Shown: positions 24,638 through 36,205 of the stretch, piece by piece
How positions within the stretch are numbered: position 1 is the stretch's first letter
How the letters are laid out: each line of letters begins with the position of its first letter
From: Neckera pumila
Taxonomy: Eukaryota > Streptophyta > Bryopsida > Hypnales > Neckeraceae
Direction: 5' to 3'
DNA length: 64,000 bases
NCBI GenBank assembly: GCA_963969595.1
Contig: OZ018411.1
Span: 26,857,445-26,921,444 of the forward strand
The notes under the pieces: model-generated
Told to the model about the DNA's origin: nothing
The model's database searches: none
What the model saw: the letters and a program-made list of their open reading frames with translations, nothing else
Program-made: the position numbers and the translations under genes

Positions 24638-24922
24638 AGCAACCCTACCAGGAAGTTCTATATCCCTAAAAGTTTAGGGAGAGGACCTCGGATGCAAAAA
24701 GAGATACAGAAAGTTGCATCCACCAATCTTTTTCTAAAATCTGTATCCATAAAATATACGGATATCTGTAAATGTTGGGCCCAATTTCCTAAACTTAAGC
24801 TCATTTACAGAAGACGTGAAGTCTCATCTGTATAAAGTCAAGGTTGACTGCTTTGAGACCTCATTCACAGTAAAAGTTTAGGGATACATAATTGCTTGGT
24901 GGAGAATTGGAGATGCTCTAAG
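24638..24922. mobile_element. MITE with AGAGCAACCCTACCA / GGAGATGCTCT ends
   Basis: Inverted ends AGAGCAACC and GGAGATGCTCT, with CCAGG and GGTGGAG just inside. It abuts the right TTAA of the preceding element. The ends resemble the AGAGCATCTCC family seen at 27422-27812, in the style of plant Tourist/Harbinger MITEs (inference). Confidence 0.55.
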
Positions 24923-25389
24923 AGCAGACTACTTTAGGGCGGGCTTACATGCTGGCCCGGTGGGCAGAAAAAGCAACTAGAAGACAAACACAGTAGCACC
25001 AATTGATCAACAAGCGGTTTAGGAGGAGGAGAGTCTAACCGATCCCGGTGTATCAAATACTAAAGAAGGAACATAAAAGTGCCTTCTATATTTCGGCATT
25101 GTTGACCGCACCCACCCACCGATCGGTACATGTAAGGAGGTCCTTAGAAGCAGTACACTCCAAAACATCTGTTCTACTCCGTAATAAGGACTAAATTATC
25201 AATTTGAAAAACAAAACCACCACCACCATCGTGCGGTTCAGTAAGCTGTCTCTTTTGATCAGTGCCCCTTTCTCAGATTTCTTTCCAAAAATTGAGGAGA
25301 AAGCAAGAAAAGCGGTTCAATAGAGTGGCGTGAGCAAGGCCATTGCACAGCCGAAATGAAGTGAAGTGATTCGAATTAATTAATCCACT

Positions 25390-25695
25390 GAGGCCACTAA
25401 CTTAACGTAAACCACTCCTGGTTCCCGTCCCATTCATTTTGCGGGGAAGTTTCTACGTCGTAATCCTCGATTACGTGGGCAAAACCGCGTAATCGGGGAT
25501 TACGGATTTTTCATCCGGCTCATCATTTCATCCAATTTTATCTCCTCTTTCAGTCGTCATTTACGTCGGGCAATACCCTCGTCGTCAGGAATTTTGCCAA
25601 ATAATCAGCCCTCCTCGTCGGGCTCTACCCTCCTCGTCGGGCAATTATTTGGCAAATTCCCTCCTCCTCGAGCATTGCCCTATACGCAAGCCCAA
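25390..25695. repeat. GC-richer dispersed repeat with short palindromes, copy 1
   Basis: Homologous in opposite orientation to 45392-45677 and more weakly to 57175-57475. Shared landmarks are GGGAAGTTTC, GGATTACGGATTTTTCATC, CAAATAATCAGCC and GGGCAATGCC. Several TAATC..GATTA palindromes and GTCGGGC repeats occur inside. No TIR or protein is evident; it may be a SINE or a fragment of a larger element. Confidence 0.65.
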
Positions 25696-27035
25696 CCTCG
25701 AAGTCCGTGCAGACTGACTTCCATTCACATGGACTCGGGCAGAGCTTCAGTTCTAGAATCAAACGGAATAAGCTTAAGTACTAACAGTGTCTTCCGCCTG
25801 CGGCCAACTCACTCTTCAATCCCGTTAACTTAACATCTGTTGGGTTGGTGAGATTTCGAGCTGCTGTATGATGAGAATCCTTTCAAACCACAAGTTGCCG
25901 GCAGATGTTAGTCACTTTACGGTTTCTTCTCAGCGGTAGCAATTGTCACTTCTGCTCTTGAGGCTTGTCACTTTGGACGCATTTGGACACTCAAACCTCT
26001 TTTAATGTGATCCTCTCTTCAATCACATTGTAGAATATCTTGTACATTGTTGCTCACACTATCATTAGTTGTCTCACATTTAGAGATTGTTTGACTTGGA
26101 ATATGAATGTCTCCCAATGAGTCAAATGAAAGGAAGTAGAATGTATATGATCTTGTTGGCAAACTAAAAAAAGCATGCAATATTTGGAAGTGAAAGTTAT
26201 AAAGGGTCAAAGTGCTAGTTTGAACATCCCTTGTCGCATATGATACATCCCCTCAAAATGCCAGAGTTGTGAGTCTGGCTACTTTAGGGAGTTTCTTTCA
26301 TTCGTACAGTACACAATTCTACGTGCCACTCTCGTGGCCATGTCATTTCTTGGCTCTTGATTTCTTGTGCTTATCTTTAGAACTTTTGAATCCAAATTCT
26401 CTTTGTCTCTTCTCAAATAAGATGAATTGTTAAGCTTGTGAACTAAGATGAATTGTTAAGCTTGTGCTTGTTGACGTGTCGCGGAGAGCAAGCATTTTGG
26501 AGGTGGACAAGGGATACTCTTGTACATATTGTAAAGTTACTACTCAGCCATATGATTGTGTAAACATGTACCTATCCAAACATGTACCTATCTCCATCTT
26601 TGCTCCCCTTCATCTAGATGGGGATGCCCCTAGTGGGAGTGCTCTAAGATTTGAGACCAATGCTTTGGGGAGTTAACTTGCACCTTCCGTTGAGTTTAAT
26701 TCTCTTCCCTCGAATGCCAAGGATTTTCGCAGAAGAATGCGCAGGTATTGGTCAAGTTGTTGGGCCTGCACCGCTCAAAAACACTTATTACTGTACACCA
26801 ACACCAGAGCTCTGTCCACATTCCATGCTAGCTACGTATGCTGCTTGCAATTGTGTCGTACGTATGTTACCCTGAAATGATCGAAGTCAGCTCTAGCTTT
26901 TGTTCTTGTGGACTTTCGAGAAGCTGAAGAGAAGGGGGGTACTTTCTTAGTTCCAAATGGCGGCTCTCACTGCCGAGCTGTTTTTCTATGGATCTGATTG
27001 GGTAAGTAGATGCCATGGCCTTGCCCACCAATCAG
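25696..27035. other. Spacer, no recognised gene
   Basis: Small ORFs at 26464-26676 and 26651-26875 show no motif. Duplicated GATGAATTGTTAAGCTTGTG lies near 26421-26466, and CCAAACATGTACCTATC near 26575 also repeats once. Composition is mixed. Confidence 0.4.
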
Positions 27036-27260
27036 GAAAGTATCCCCATTGAAACAATATTGCTGTAATATTGTTTTATAGGGTTCACAGATCAGTATTG
27101 AAACTATACTATTACAGTATTGACGTAGTACTGCAACAATATAAAAAAATGCTTTCCCATTGAAACAATACTGTTGCAGTACTTAGTATTGTAACAGTAA
27201 AGTTTCAATACTGACCTATGAAGCCATTGTAGCAATATTGTTTCAATGGGGTGTACTTTC
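27036..27260. mobile_element. Full-length foldback MITE, possible small-RNA hairpin
   Basis: The outer arms read CCCCATTGAAACAATATTG (left) and its reverse complement (right), extended outward by GAAAGTA / TACTTTC. Pairing continues inward through CAGTATTGAAAC / GTTTCAATACTG and AGTACTGCAACA / TGTTGCAGTACT, so about 100 bp of each arm can pair around a small A-rich loop. No ORF. Confidence 0.85.
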
Positions 27261-27421
27261 TTGATGCAAAATATATGGATATTATCAGTTTTTTCATGGA
27301 TGAAATTGTCACTATATGATTGTCAGATTGTCAAAAGTTTCTCTAGAAACAAAGAGAGTGAATTGTACAATAACTAGTGAAGTTCTCTCTGGTGATTGTT
27401 GGGGTAGCTTTGACATCTCCA

Positions 27422-27812
27422 AGAGCATCTCCACTCTTTCACTTGGAAGGAGCTTGGTTTATGGCAAGCCTGCCCTCCCTCATTGTAGACACGCTTAAGA
27501 AAAAAAAGAGTCCAATCTCTGTACAACAAGCCCTCAACTCTCCATCCTCACGGGTTCTTCCATCTCTACACGGAGTTTAATTCTGCTTGTCTAACTATGT
27601 TTATGTAACACTTTCTGAAATGTTTGACAATTATAGCAACTCCCACCAATGAGAGTGCAAAGGTGCAGTACACATCCGGTAATCATGTTGAATACCACAA
27701 AAATATGAGAAGAAAGGGTGGGGAATCACTTTGTTGAAGGATAATAGTTGAACCTAAAAAAAGCCATTTGGCAAGGTGGTTTCACTATGAAAGGGGCCGG
27801 AGATGCTCTACA
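27422..27812. mobile_element. MITE with AGAGCATCTCC / GGAGATGCTCT ends
   Basis: Perfect 11-bp inverted ends and a non-coding interior of about 370 bp. The right half matches 11584-11793 on the other strand. These ends are common in plant Tourist-like MITEs (family knowledge; assignment is inference). Confidence 0.65.
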
Positions 27813-28742
27813 AGTGCGTCTATATGTAGCTTCTCATTTTCACCCTTCTACATTATCATGGAAGACAGTTAGGTGGGCCATTCATGTATTCATCCAATAA
27901 GACTAAATAAATTTGGAAGCTCTGTAAGATTCTTTAAATTTCATAAGAGTTCAAGGAAGAAGCTAAGAAAGTGGTTAAATGAGAGACAAGCATTATTCAC
28001 CTTGTATTTTAGTTTTAAAAAATTAAAAAAGGGAATTTGTCAGATTAGAAGACCTTGCCAATCAATCTTGAAAAGCTTGCATTTTTTAGAAGATTGGTCA
28101 TCTCCATGACAAGTTTTTTTTATTCTTTGCCTTTTACAACACCATCACAATTTGAAGGAAAAAGAAGTTTACTAATGATTATTGGTATCCTCAATTTTGA
28201 ATATTCAACCAAATTTTCACATAGTTATATTTCAATCACAGCTTTTCTTTATTGAATCTAAAGATAATCTTTGCTAAGGTCATGGAGGACTAAAAGTGCT
28301 TAATGAATATTTTCCAAGTAAACTAGAGAAACATAAAATGCACCTATTCATCCCAAAGTTTGATAATTTTGAACTTGATTACCTTGGTGATGGAGTCGTG
28401 TCTTTCCAAAGTTAATTCCAACTCTAGTTTCTTGTTGTATTTCTCCTTTGATCCTTTATAAATAAATGTATTGAATTATCAATGGAGTACATTCCACCAT
28501 TTTAAACTAATAGAATTCCTAAGAATTCAGTTTCTTTAATCAATTCAAGCATTGAAGATACAAAATAGGAGACATGTAGGTTTGAAGGTAATCATGAGTT
28601 CATCCAACTTTGAAAGTTGCATGAAGCAAAAGTAAATATTGAAGCTTGCAGCTGATTCATATGAATAAACTATTTCAAATATTTCATAAATTACAAAAGC
28701 CTTTCCTAATTCATTTTGTGATTGAAATAAAAAGATTGACCT
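27813..28742. other. AT-rich spacer, nothing recognised
   Basis: Small ORFs only; no inverted-repeat element or gene seen. Confidence 0.5.
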
Positions 28743-28757
28743 TTAACCCCTAAAGAA
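28743..28757. repeat. Solo TTAACCCCTAAAG end
   Basis: TTAACCCCTAAAG matches the left end of the TTAA-flanked family, but no matching right end is found before the next left end at 29966. Probably a truncated copy. Confidence 0.55.
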
Positions 28758-29282
28758 CCAAACAATGTTTTTTGGCTACATAGTAATTTTAGATAGTTCA
28801 TTAAGAACAAAAACATTCACTATATTTTTGAATTTTTTTGGATGTAGTAACAAGGAGTACCTTGTTGCTCCACCACAATTGGATTTGCCCACGAGGATTT
28901 ACGGGGAAAATGTCATTTTTGATGAACGGAGGGTTCTATGGATAAGGTTATTTACATTGGAGTGAAATTTTCATCAAAATGCCCAAAGGAGCGAAGACAA
29001 GGCCTAGGACAAATTTTCAACCTAGGTTGAAAATACATTACTTCTATTAGTTTTTGGGACCCATAAATTCAAGATAGAATACAAGGAGGTGAGACAAGCA
29101 GATGATTGCTCCATAAAAGATAGTTTTAGAAAAATGGACATTAAATTCAAAGGAAATCAAAATATTTGACAACTATTTCACATAGCTTCAAATGCTAATT
29201 ATTTTGTATATTCAAAGATGAGATGGCAAGCTCATTATACTAGAAATATAGTAGGAGGTAAAACAACCCATGTAGGATATAT
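28758..29282. other. Spacer, possibly interior of a truncated TTAA-type element
   Basis: No clear homology to the complete copies was detected by eye and no gene is seen. Confidence 0.4.
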
Positions 29283-29473
29283 GGGCAATTTCATTAAAAT
29301 GGCAATATTTTTATTTAAATGGCATGCAAATAGTTCATAATAGCCGTTCTAAATCAAAATCTATCCTAAATGGTTTAGAACAGCCATTCTGAAATCTATA
29401 CCTATCCTAGATGGTGAAAATGGCACACTGTCAAACTAGCACTTGGAATACCACCATTTTAATGAACTTGTCC
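29283..29473. mobile_element. MITE with GGGCAATTTCATTAAAATGG ends, copy 1
   Basis: The left end GGGCAATTTCATTAAAATGG pairs with right end CCATTTTAATGAACTTGTCC (two mismatches). Length 191 bp. Closely similar to 38553-38742 along its whole length (shared CCGTTCTAAAT, ATCCTAGATGGTGAAAATGG, GCACTTGGAATACC). Confidence 0.85.
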
Positions 29474-29965
29474 ATATATATAATTAAGATTAGTAAGCTC
29501 CTACCCTTATAGGTATGTCAAACGTTGGAATTGTGTTCCGAGCATTAGATGACATTTGAGGCCTCTAAGAGACTGCGAGTTTCTTTGTATTTCCAGACTA
29601 CAAGAACGCAAGAGAAGAATTTGGCTGATGTGGCCAACACTATGCCATGTCATTTTCAACCAAAAAAAAATGCTTAAAATGATATTTGGGGAAAAAAAAA
29701 TAAAAATAAAAATTCTAATAGCCTATACCGGCCATTTGCAAAATTAGGCCAGTATTGGGAACGGGCCTGAACCGGCCCTCCAATGCCCTCCAATGTCATC
29801 TAATGAGAATTTCAAACCTCATTTAGACATAGTAGAATAATTTTTTAGTAGAAAACTTTGAACTACATTGTTGTCCTATAAAAGTCCATCATTACTTATT
29901 TATTTTCGAATGAGCAAGTATAGGATATTAATTAGTCTTTTTCACATTTCTAGAATTGACAACAT
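29474..29965. other. Spacer
   Basis: Includes a GAGGCCTCTAAGAGACTGCGAG..TGCCATGTCATTTT segment (29556-29730) loosely similar to 12055-12180, 46437-46680 and 59620-59960. No gene recognised. Confidence 0.4.
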
Positions 29966-31050
29966 TTAACCCCTAAAGCCCCATTGTCTCCTCGGGGGAT
30001 AAAATGGATTTCAGGCAAGCTACTATGGCCTCAATATTCATCATTCTTTTTCAACTTTTTGTGAAGATAGAAAAACACATTAGCTTTATGGAAATATAAT
30101 ATATTCTTGTCTACGTTAAAAGCTTCGTGTTATTCCATTTGGATTAGTAAAGGATGTAAAAGTTATGGAACTTCTTTTTCAATCGGTGCCCAGGAGCAAA
30201 AGTTATGGCACAAAAGGTCATTTTTTTTTGTGCGGCAGGCAGAAATCTTCACACAAAAAACTTTTTAAAAACTTCGAATTTTTTTTTCTCATAGATTGTA
30301 ATTTTATCTATATGGGAAGCTTTGATTCATTCCATTTGTTATGTGAAAGTTATGGACAATCTTACTTTTTGGGCAATTAGAGCATCTTCTGGAAAAAATA
30401 ACTTGTAGAATTAATTTCTAAGTGCCATTTTCACAATTTTTCACAATTTTTTTTGACAAGGTTAGTTTGCTTGCTAAGACAATCTCACCATTGGGATTAT
30501 AGTGTTTTAATCCCATCTTAGAGCTATTGACAATTTAGTTTTTCTTTCAATCTTGGACCTACTTCTATGGAACAATTTTTTAAAGTATGAAAATCAAGTG
30601 TTTGTTTTTCGAGTTGTTTTTCCTAGATTCTCAAATCAACTATTCAACATAAAACAAAATAAATTTAATGTTTGTAGTGCATATTTGTTTGCCAATGGCG
30701 GTCAAGGTCATCTGAAGTTGCAAGCCAGTGTTCAAAAAGCAATTTTTTCCAACTTTGAATGCTAATATCTTCTAATCTATATGGTCAAACGTTATGAAAT
30801 TTTTATCACATGATCTGAGATAAGTGAAGTCAGGTAGTATGCTCTTAAAGCGACCAATTAAGCCTACCTAACTCATCATTAACAGTAGAACATACTTCAA
30901 GCAACATGTCAGTCCTTCCTAGATAGGGATCGCAATTAGAACACGGTTGATTTTAGGTGTAGTTACCTTATAAGATCCCATGGTTAGATTTACACCTTGC
31001 ATCAAAATTTCAAAAAGATTCATTCAACGTCGACTCTGTACGAACTTATT
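29966..31050. mobile_element. Truncated TTAA-type element, copy G, with a nested insertion
   Basis: Begins TTAACCCCTAAAGCCCC and follows the interior of 14585-15516 (GTCTCCTCGGGGGATAA, GGAGCAAAAGTTATGGCACA, GACAATCTCACC). The homology resumes after an inserted element at 30832-30970 (TTATAAGATCCCATGGTTAG), then fades; the right terminal repeat and TTAA are missing. Confidence 0.7.
30832..30970. mobile_element. Short element with GGTAGTATGCTC / GTAGTTACC ends, copy 2 (nested)
   Basis: Nearly identical to 13250-13396. It interrupts a copy of the 930-bp TTAA family and so is younger than that copy. Borders were judged from the break in homology to 14585-15516. Confidence 0.75.
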
Positions 31051-31354
31051 CCAATTTTTAATGGGCCCTTTGAGAAATATTTGTTCTTTAGAGATTGAAC
31101 GAACTCTAAGTGAATGTCATCTTCGCATCCACGTTTCTAAGTTTAGCTAAGTCTAAAAGGTGGTCCTCTTTTGAATCACTTATGACTTTCGAGTTTGTTT
31201 TGGTTATTTCCATTGAGTGGTTTGGTGGCTGAAGAAGCTTGTACTTCGGTTCTTTCAGTTTCTTTCTCTTCAATTAAGTTCCGTATCATCAAATTTACGT
31301 TACGCATCCTCAGAGGTGCAGATACCGACAAGAACAGAAAAGAGTCAACGACGT

Positions 31355-31600
31355 GTTTTTTTGTTTTTTAAAACAAATGAATCGGGCATTCATTACAAGA
31401 GTAAGGAGTCAACGACGGTTTGATGTAGTGAAACAGAAATGCTTGAACAAGCAAGAGTACCGATACCAACACCGTTGAAGTCAAGTTGATTCCATATCAT
31501 GCATTCCACTAAGTATGCGGATGCTAATTGATCAACGCTAACTCTCATCATTGGGGTTGATGAGTTTCCGCTCTGTAACACAAATCCGACACTTCAATTA
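31355..31600 (-). mobile_element. LINE 3'-end fragment
   Basis: On the minus strand it ends in CATTTGTTTTAAAAAACAAA preceded by CTTGTAATGAATGCCCGATT, the same layout as other LINE tails here (a short spacer with TTCATT, then an A-rich or T/A tail). The interior is not clearly coding. Assignment rests mainly on the tail. Confidence 0.4.
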
Positions 31601-32639
31601 AAATAATCTTGGAATTAAAAGGCTTTTGGAATCTGAATGGCCATCTTGGTTACACGAGTTTGTTTGTTTTCATTTTGGAGAAGGAGACGGTTGTTTCTTC
31701 AATACCCATGTGATACTTGGGTGATACTTGGTGGTATCTATATGAAAATTAGGTGATTCCTAAGTAAAATTTGGCTAATGAACATTTCCTTTACAAAAAG
31801 TAGCCAACATCTTTTGGCTGTAGCCAAGTGGTGCATAAAAAAGATACTGGTTACACCTGAATCATTCCCATTTCTATGCCAGTCTTGGACTCTAATGCAA
31901 TTATTTTGATAATTCAGTAAGCCTTAATATAGGCCTCAATATACTCCTCACAACCTCAGATTGAGCTTTCTCTCAGAGTCTCAGACTGTGCTAGGAAGCC
32001 CACGATGCAAAGCCGTGGCCCATTTGCCGCCCATTTTGAAACACAAAATTGTCGCAAACGAAATTCAACTCAACTTTGATAGACGAAAAGTGATTTTATT
32101 CCACAGAAACACAAAATACATGCCACCTCAGCCACATACGTGCGACAAAAAAATGACTTACCAGCAAAAAAAATTAGAAATCAATGAAGAACCGCTCAGT
32201 TGGAGGTGAAATTCGCGTTTCAGACAGTAAAAATTGTGTAGTTCGAGCTTCCAGAGCTCAAAAATTACGGCAGGTATAGATCTGACGTTTCAGTCAAGCA
32301 ACTGAAACTCCGCCACTTTCACTGAAAATACGTTATATTCAGAAATACGAGATGATTTGTCACTCATTGTTAACACCTATTCTTGACAAAAAACAAAAAA
32401 TAAACAGGTGACCCCATGGTTGGAATAATCACACATCATGGTACAAAGAGTTCGACTCTGAGAGTCTGAGTGCGCACAGGCTTGTGCGTCGAAGTGACGG
32501 AAGTCCCGAAAACCAGCCCTCGGGAAGCTCGCAATGTGGAGCTCCGGCCTCGGGGAGCGAGACTGCGAGAGCAACACTCACATGATCTCTATGCAATTTC
32601 TAGGACATTGCAAAAGTCAGCCAGTTCTTCCAAAGAGAT
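31601..32639. other. Spacer of mixed composition, no recognised gene
   Basis: Contains tandem-like GATACTTGGGTGATACTTGG near 31712. Small ORFs lack motifs. 32460-32630 is GC-richer without a recognisable product. Confidence 0.4.
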
Positions 32640-32812
32640 TTTTTTTTTTTGACACAAATAAAGGAAACCTTTACTGCAAGAGGAAAAATACAAAGCCCAG
32701 CCGCAAGCGGCATGGGAAAGACAAAACAGAGAAGAGGAAAACAGGAAGAACAAACAAAGAGCTTCCAAGTAGATTGCAAAAGCGGTTAATAAGCGGTCCT
32801 TTTAGTAATCAG
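32640..32812 (-). mobile_element. LINE 3'-end fragment
   Basis: On the minus strand it reads GCCGCTTGCGGCTGGG, then CTTGCAGTAAAGG, then TTTATTTGTGTCAAAAAAAA, matching the 3' end of the LINE at 47365-48411 (same motifs, same order). It is truncated upstream, as is typical for LINE insertions. Confidence 0.8.
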
Positions 32813-34711
32813 GCGGCAAATTGCAGGCATGCACTCCAGTGTCGAAGCTAAAAATGGCATTGTGTGCTGGAAATTATGAATTTTCTTTTCGGAATTATGT
32901 TTAGCAGGCCAATTGCAACTTGACTTTCAGTTGCTCTCGTGTTTTTTTAATTTTTTAGTTCATATCAGTTTGGCACACATGGAGTTTACTTTATTAAATG
33001 AAGGGCATGTTGTGTGCGAGCACGCCGCAATCTGATCGGCCAACCTGCTTTGAGTGCTATCTATTCACCAGGTGGAGTGGTGGACTGCCTTCGGAAGGCA
33101 GGTTCTCGAGATCAGTGTTCCGAAATAGTAAATGTGCAGCACTGGTCGTGACTCGTGACTCGGGGGTGACTCGGACGGGAACGCTTGATTTCCGGAGTCA
33201 TCGAGACGGAATCTGGATACCGGTAGTCCGGTACTGGCTCGTGAAATAAATGGGAACGGATCTTTGTTCAGGAGGTTGACTTGAGCCCAGGAATCTCCGA
33301 AACGTGAGCGAACAAGCGGATCCCTTGCCCACAGAATCTGAGGGCTAGCTGTGCCGACAGTCTGTAGTAGTGGCTTGGACTTAGCGAAGTTATTATCGTC
33401 AAATTTCGGTGACTTGGCGTGATTCTGGGCGCCAAAAATTGTGACGGCCGTCTGCTCAAGGCAAAAGAAATTCTAATAAGACAAGTAAAGATTCACATTT
33501 CCGGCAAACTCGTGGAATAGCAAAGTGGACGTTTCTTAAAGTCTTCGGATACGTGCAATTCCCTCATAATTTGAAGAATTTCTTATATTTGTGTATATAT
33601 TATTTTCAGTACAATAACGCATTTTTGATCTTCTTGATCAAAAATTTATGGACTTCGGTAGTAAGGTCCAAACTTCCAACACTAATTTTACAATGTACGG
33701 GAGTACTTTCTATGACACTCCTGTATTACACATGGCTCATACTTTGGTGATGTTTTGGATGGTATTTAGGTGATACTCGGATCAGTTCGGGATGTAGACC
33801 ATACTGTTGCATAGGAAATTTGACGATCAATCCCAAAGTATCTTACTAGTATTCGTACCGTTTAGTTGATTATTTCCCAAATAGCCACCTACCTGAGTAA
33901 AATTCTCTCATAAAAACATTACGGAGTACCAATTATGCGCCACCAATCCAGGTACTCCCGAGCAGCTCATGGATGAATAGTAAAGAATCGTAAGTTACCG
34001 TAATATCATTCATTCCGGTGTGCTAATCTTAGACCGGTCCGTGTGGTGCTCGTCGATGCTCCTTTTGTGCCGGAACAGTAGGACAATGCCCCGGAATGGG
34101 AATTCACCGAAAAATCAATCCCCCGCCCAAAATGAAGTCGCTCGCTCGTGCTGAGGAGTACTTATATGTTCCTTACTATCTGTCACTGAAACTGAAGTTC
34201 ATGTGGGAGTGTAATGTGAACCAGAACTGGCGTCAGGCCGCGGGCACGGAGATATGGTGATCAGGCAGATTGATCAGGTGGGATATAGAGCTGGATCCAC
34301 GGCAGTGGCTACTAGCTACAGGAATGTCAAACAATGAAAAGTTCAAGTTCGAATAAGTTAAGAAACAGTGTTCCTTCGAGGAGGTCTAGATGACAAGGGG
34401 CGACGGACCCGTCCAGCGCGCACTCGATGATCAGTCGGATTCATTGGGATCGATCGAAGCTAGCAGTCTAGCACATGCACCTAGCTGTGGTGCCGGTGCT
34501 TTCCATATTTGTTGCATAGGGTTCCGTGTGCATACCATCTTCATGCTCTCGGTATTTCAGGTCGAGAAACCGGAACAGTTTTACACGTAGTTGACGAGGG
34601 CTTGGGTGGATCGAGGAAGGATGTAGATCTGGAACTTTTGAGACAGAATAAATTTGGTCAAGAAAGGATTTCGGACATCAAATGGCTTGACTTTTGCAAG
34701 TTTTTAGTTTT
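32813..34711. other. Mixed-composition spacer, no recognised gene
   Basis: Less AT-rich than most of the desert. ORFs at 32998-33249 and 34390-34590 have no motif I recognise and no splice support. Possibly decayed gene or promoter material. Confidence 0.4.
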
Positions 34712-34875
34712 TTTTCTGACACAAGTAAAGGAATCCTTTACTGCACGAAATAAAAATACAAGGACCCAGACTCAAGCGGGCTGGGCAGATAAATCAAAAC
34801 AAAAAAATGATGATGTGTCTTTGCTTGCCCTCCTAGGCCGCTTGCCCGCTTCTGGCTGGGTTCTTGTTTTTATAA
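34712..34875 (-). mobile_element. LINE 3'-tail fragment with an inverted partial copy
   Basis: The minus-strand tail motif (TTACTTGTGTCAG.. with CAGTAAAGGATTCC) is present at 34718-34765. A GCCGCTTGCCCGCTTCTGGCTGGG stretch in plus orientation follows at 34842-34865, so two tail fragments appear to lie head to head. Confidence 0.5.
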
Positions 34876-35863
34876 AAAAAATCATATACCTTGAGATTAG
34901 ACTAAAATTCATTATAACTTCATAAGTGATTATAAGCAACAGGGCCATATAATACGGGAGTTGCGTACCTAGGGGTAGTTTGGCTTCCATTGAGTGCCCT
35001 TTGAGCAAATGATTCATACGGTACCAAAAAAAGATGATTTCCACGGAGAACTAGCCCGGCATTCAAAATCTAAAATGCCATTCAAAATCTAGAAAGTAAA
35101 CATGGACTCTCTTAGGTCTTCTTTGCACTTGAATTGAAAAGCCTGGAAGAAAGTCTCTCAAGATTCATGGCTTGGCTATGGAGAACATCAACCTTTCGAG
35201 GACATGGCCTTTGGAGGTAGTATAATATGAGAAAGGTCTACCATGTGTATTATGATATTATAAAATATATATGTATTTTTTTTTCTATCACGTGTAGCGT
35301 GATGAATTTGTCACACACAATAACTTTTGAAGCATGAACCCGATGAACTTGATTTTTATTAATTGGAGATGAATGGTTCCCTTGTAATGAAATCCTTTAT
35401 CTTTAAAAAAATTTTGAAAATCATTTTATATTTAAAAGTCAATTTTGCCAATTTGTCATACTTTGAGGTTTAGGGGAGATTCATCAATGGAAGTATCCAA
35501 AATTAATGATCTAGAACTAAAAATTCTGTGGGCTATTTCCACATTAATCAAGCATATTCAACTACCAAGGGGATCTAAAAAAATTTTATTTTATGCCTTC
35601 TATGTTTGTGCAAAAAGGGTTCCCTGGCACGTGCACTTTGAACATTGAAGATGGTTTCAACTTCATTATTTTGGTGAAATCTGATCACCATCAAGTCCTC
35701 ACAAATTGCCAATTTTTAGTTTCTTTTACTATACTTTAATGTAGATTTTAGTGAGCATAATCAATATTAATTGTAAATTTTGGAATCTCAAATCTAATTG
35801 ACATGTAGATTTTTTGAATTTCAATCTTATTGATTTGTACATTTCAAATTTTTTGATCTAGAC
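34876..35863. other. AT-rich spacer, nothing recognised
   Basis: No ORF of note and no clear element boundaries. Confidence 0.5.
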
Positions 35864-36205
35864 CATTAGAGCAAATTTCAGGCCTTTGGAGGGCTACTCT
35901 ATAGTCCTTCGAGATACCCTGAAATTTGCTTTTATTTTGCAAAAAAAATCATTTTTTCCCTAATTCCACCTTGTTGAAATTGCAACAGCAATGGCACAGG
36001 AACCAAAAATTCTGAATAAAAAATTATTAATTTTTTTTTTTTAATCTTAAGATTTTTTTTTTTTTTTTAAATTAAAAAAAAACTAAAAAATTTGCGGGAC
36101 TTGACTGCTCACCAAGAGCAATTTCGAGGTTGACACGCCATGCAAAAAATAGCATGGCATGTCAACTTCGGATAGCCCTGTAAAGGGCTGAATTTTTCTC
36201 TAATG
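35864..36205. mobile_element. MITE with CATTAGAG ends and an internal hairpin
   Basis: The ends CATTAGAGCAAATTTCAG and CTGAATTTTTCTCTAATG are inverted and continue inward to GGGCTA / TAGCCC (about 33 bp with a few mismatches). An additional internal hairpin with a stem of about 19 bp lies at 36126-36171 (GTTGACACGCCATGC / GCATGGCATGTCAAC). Confidence 0.7.
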
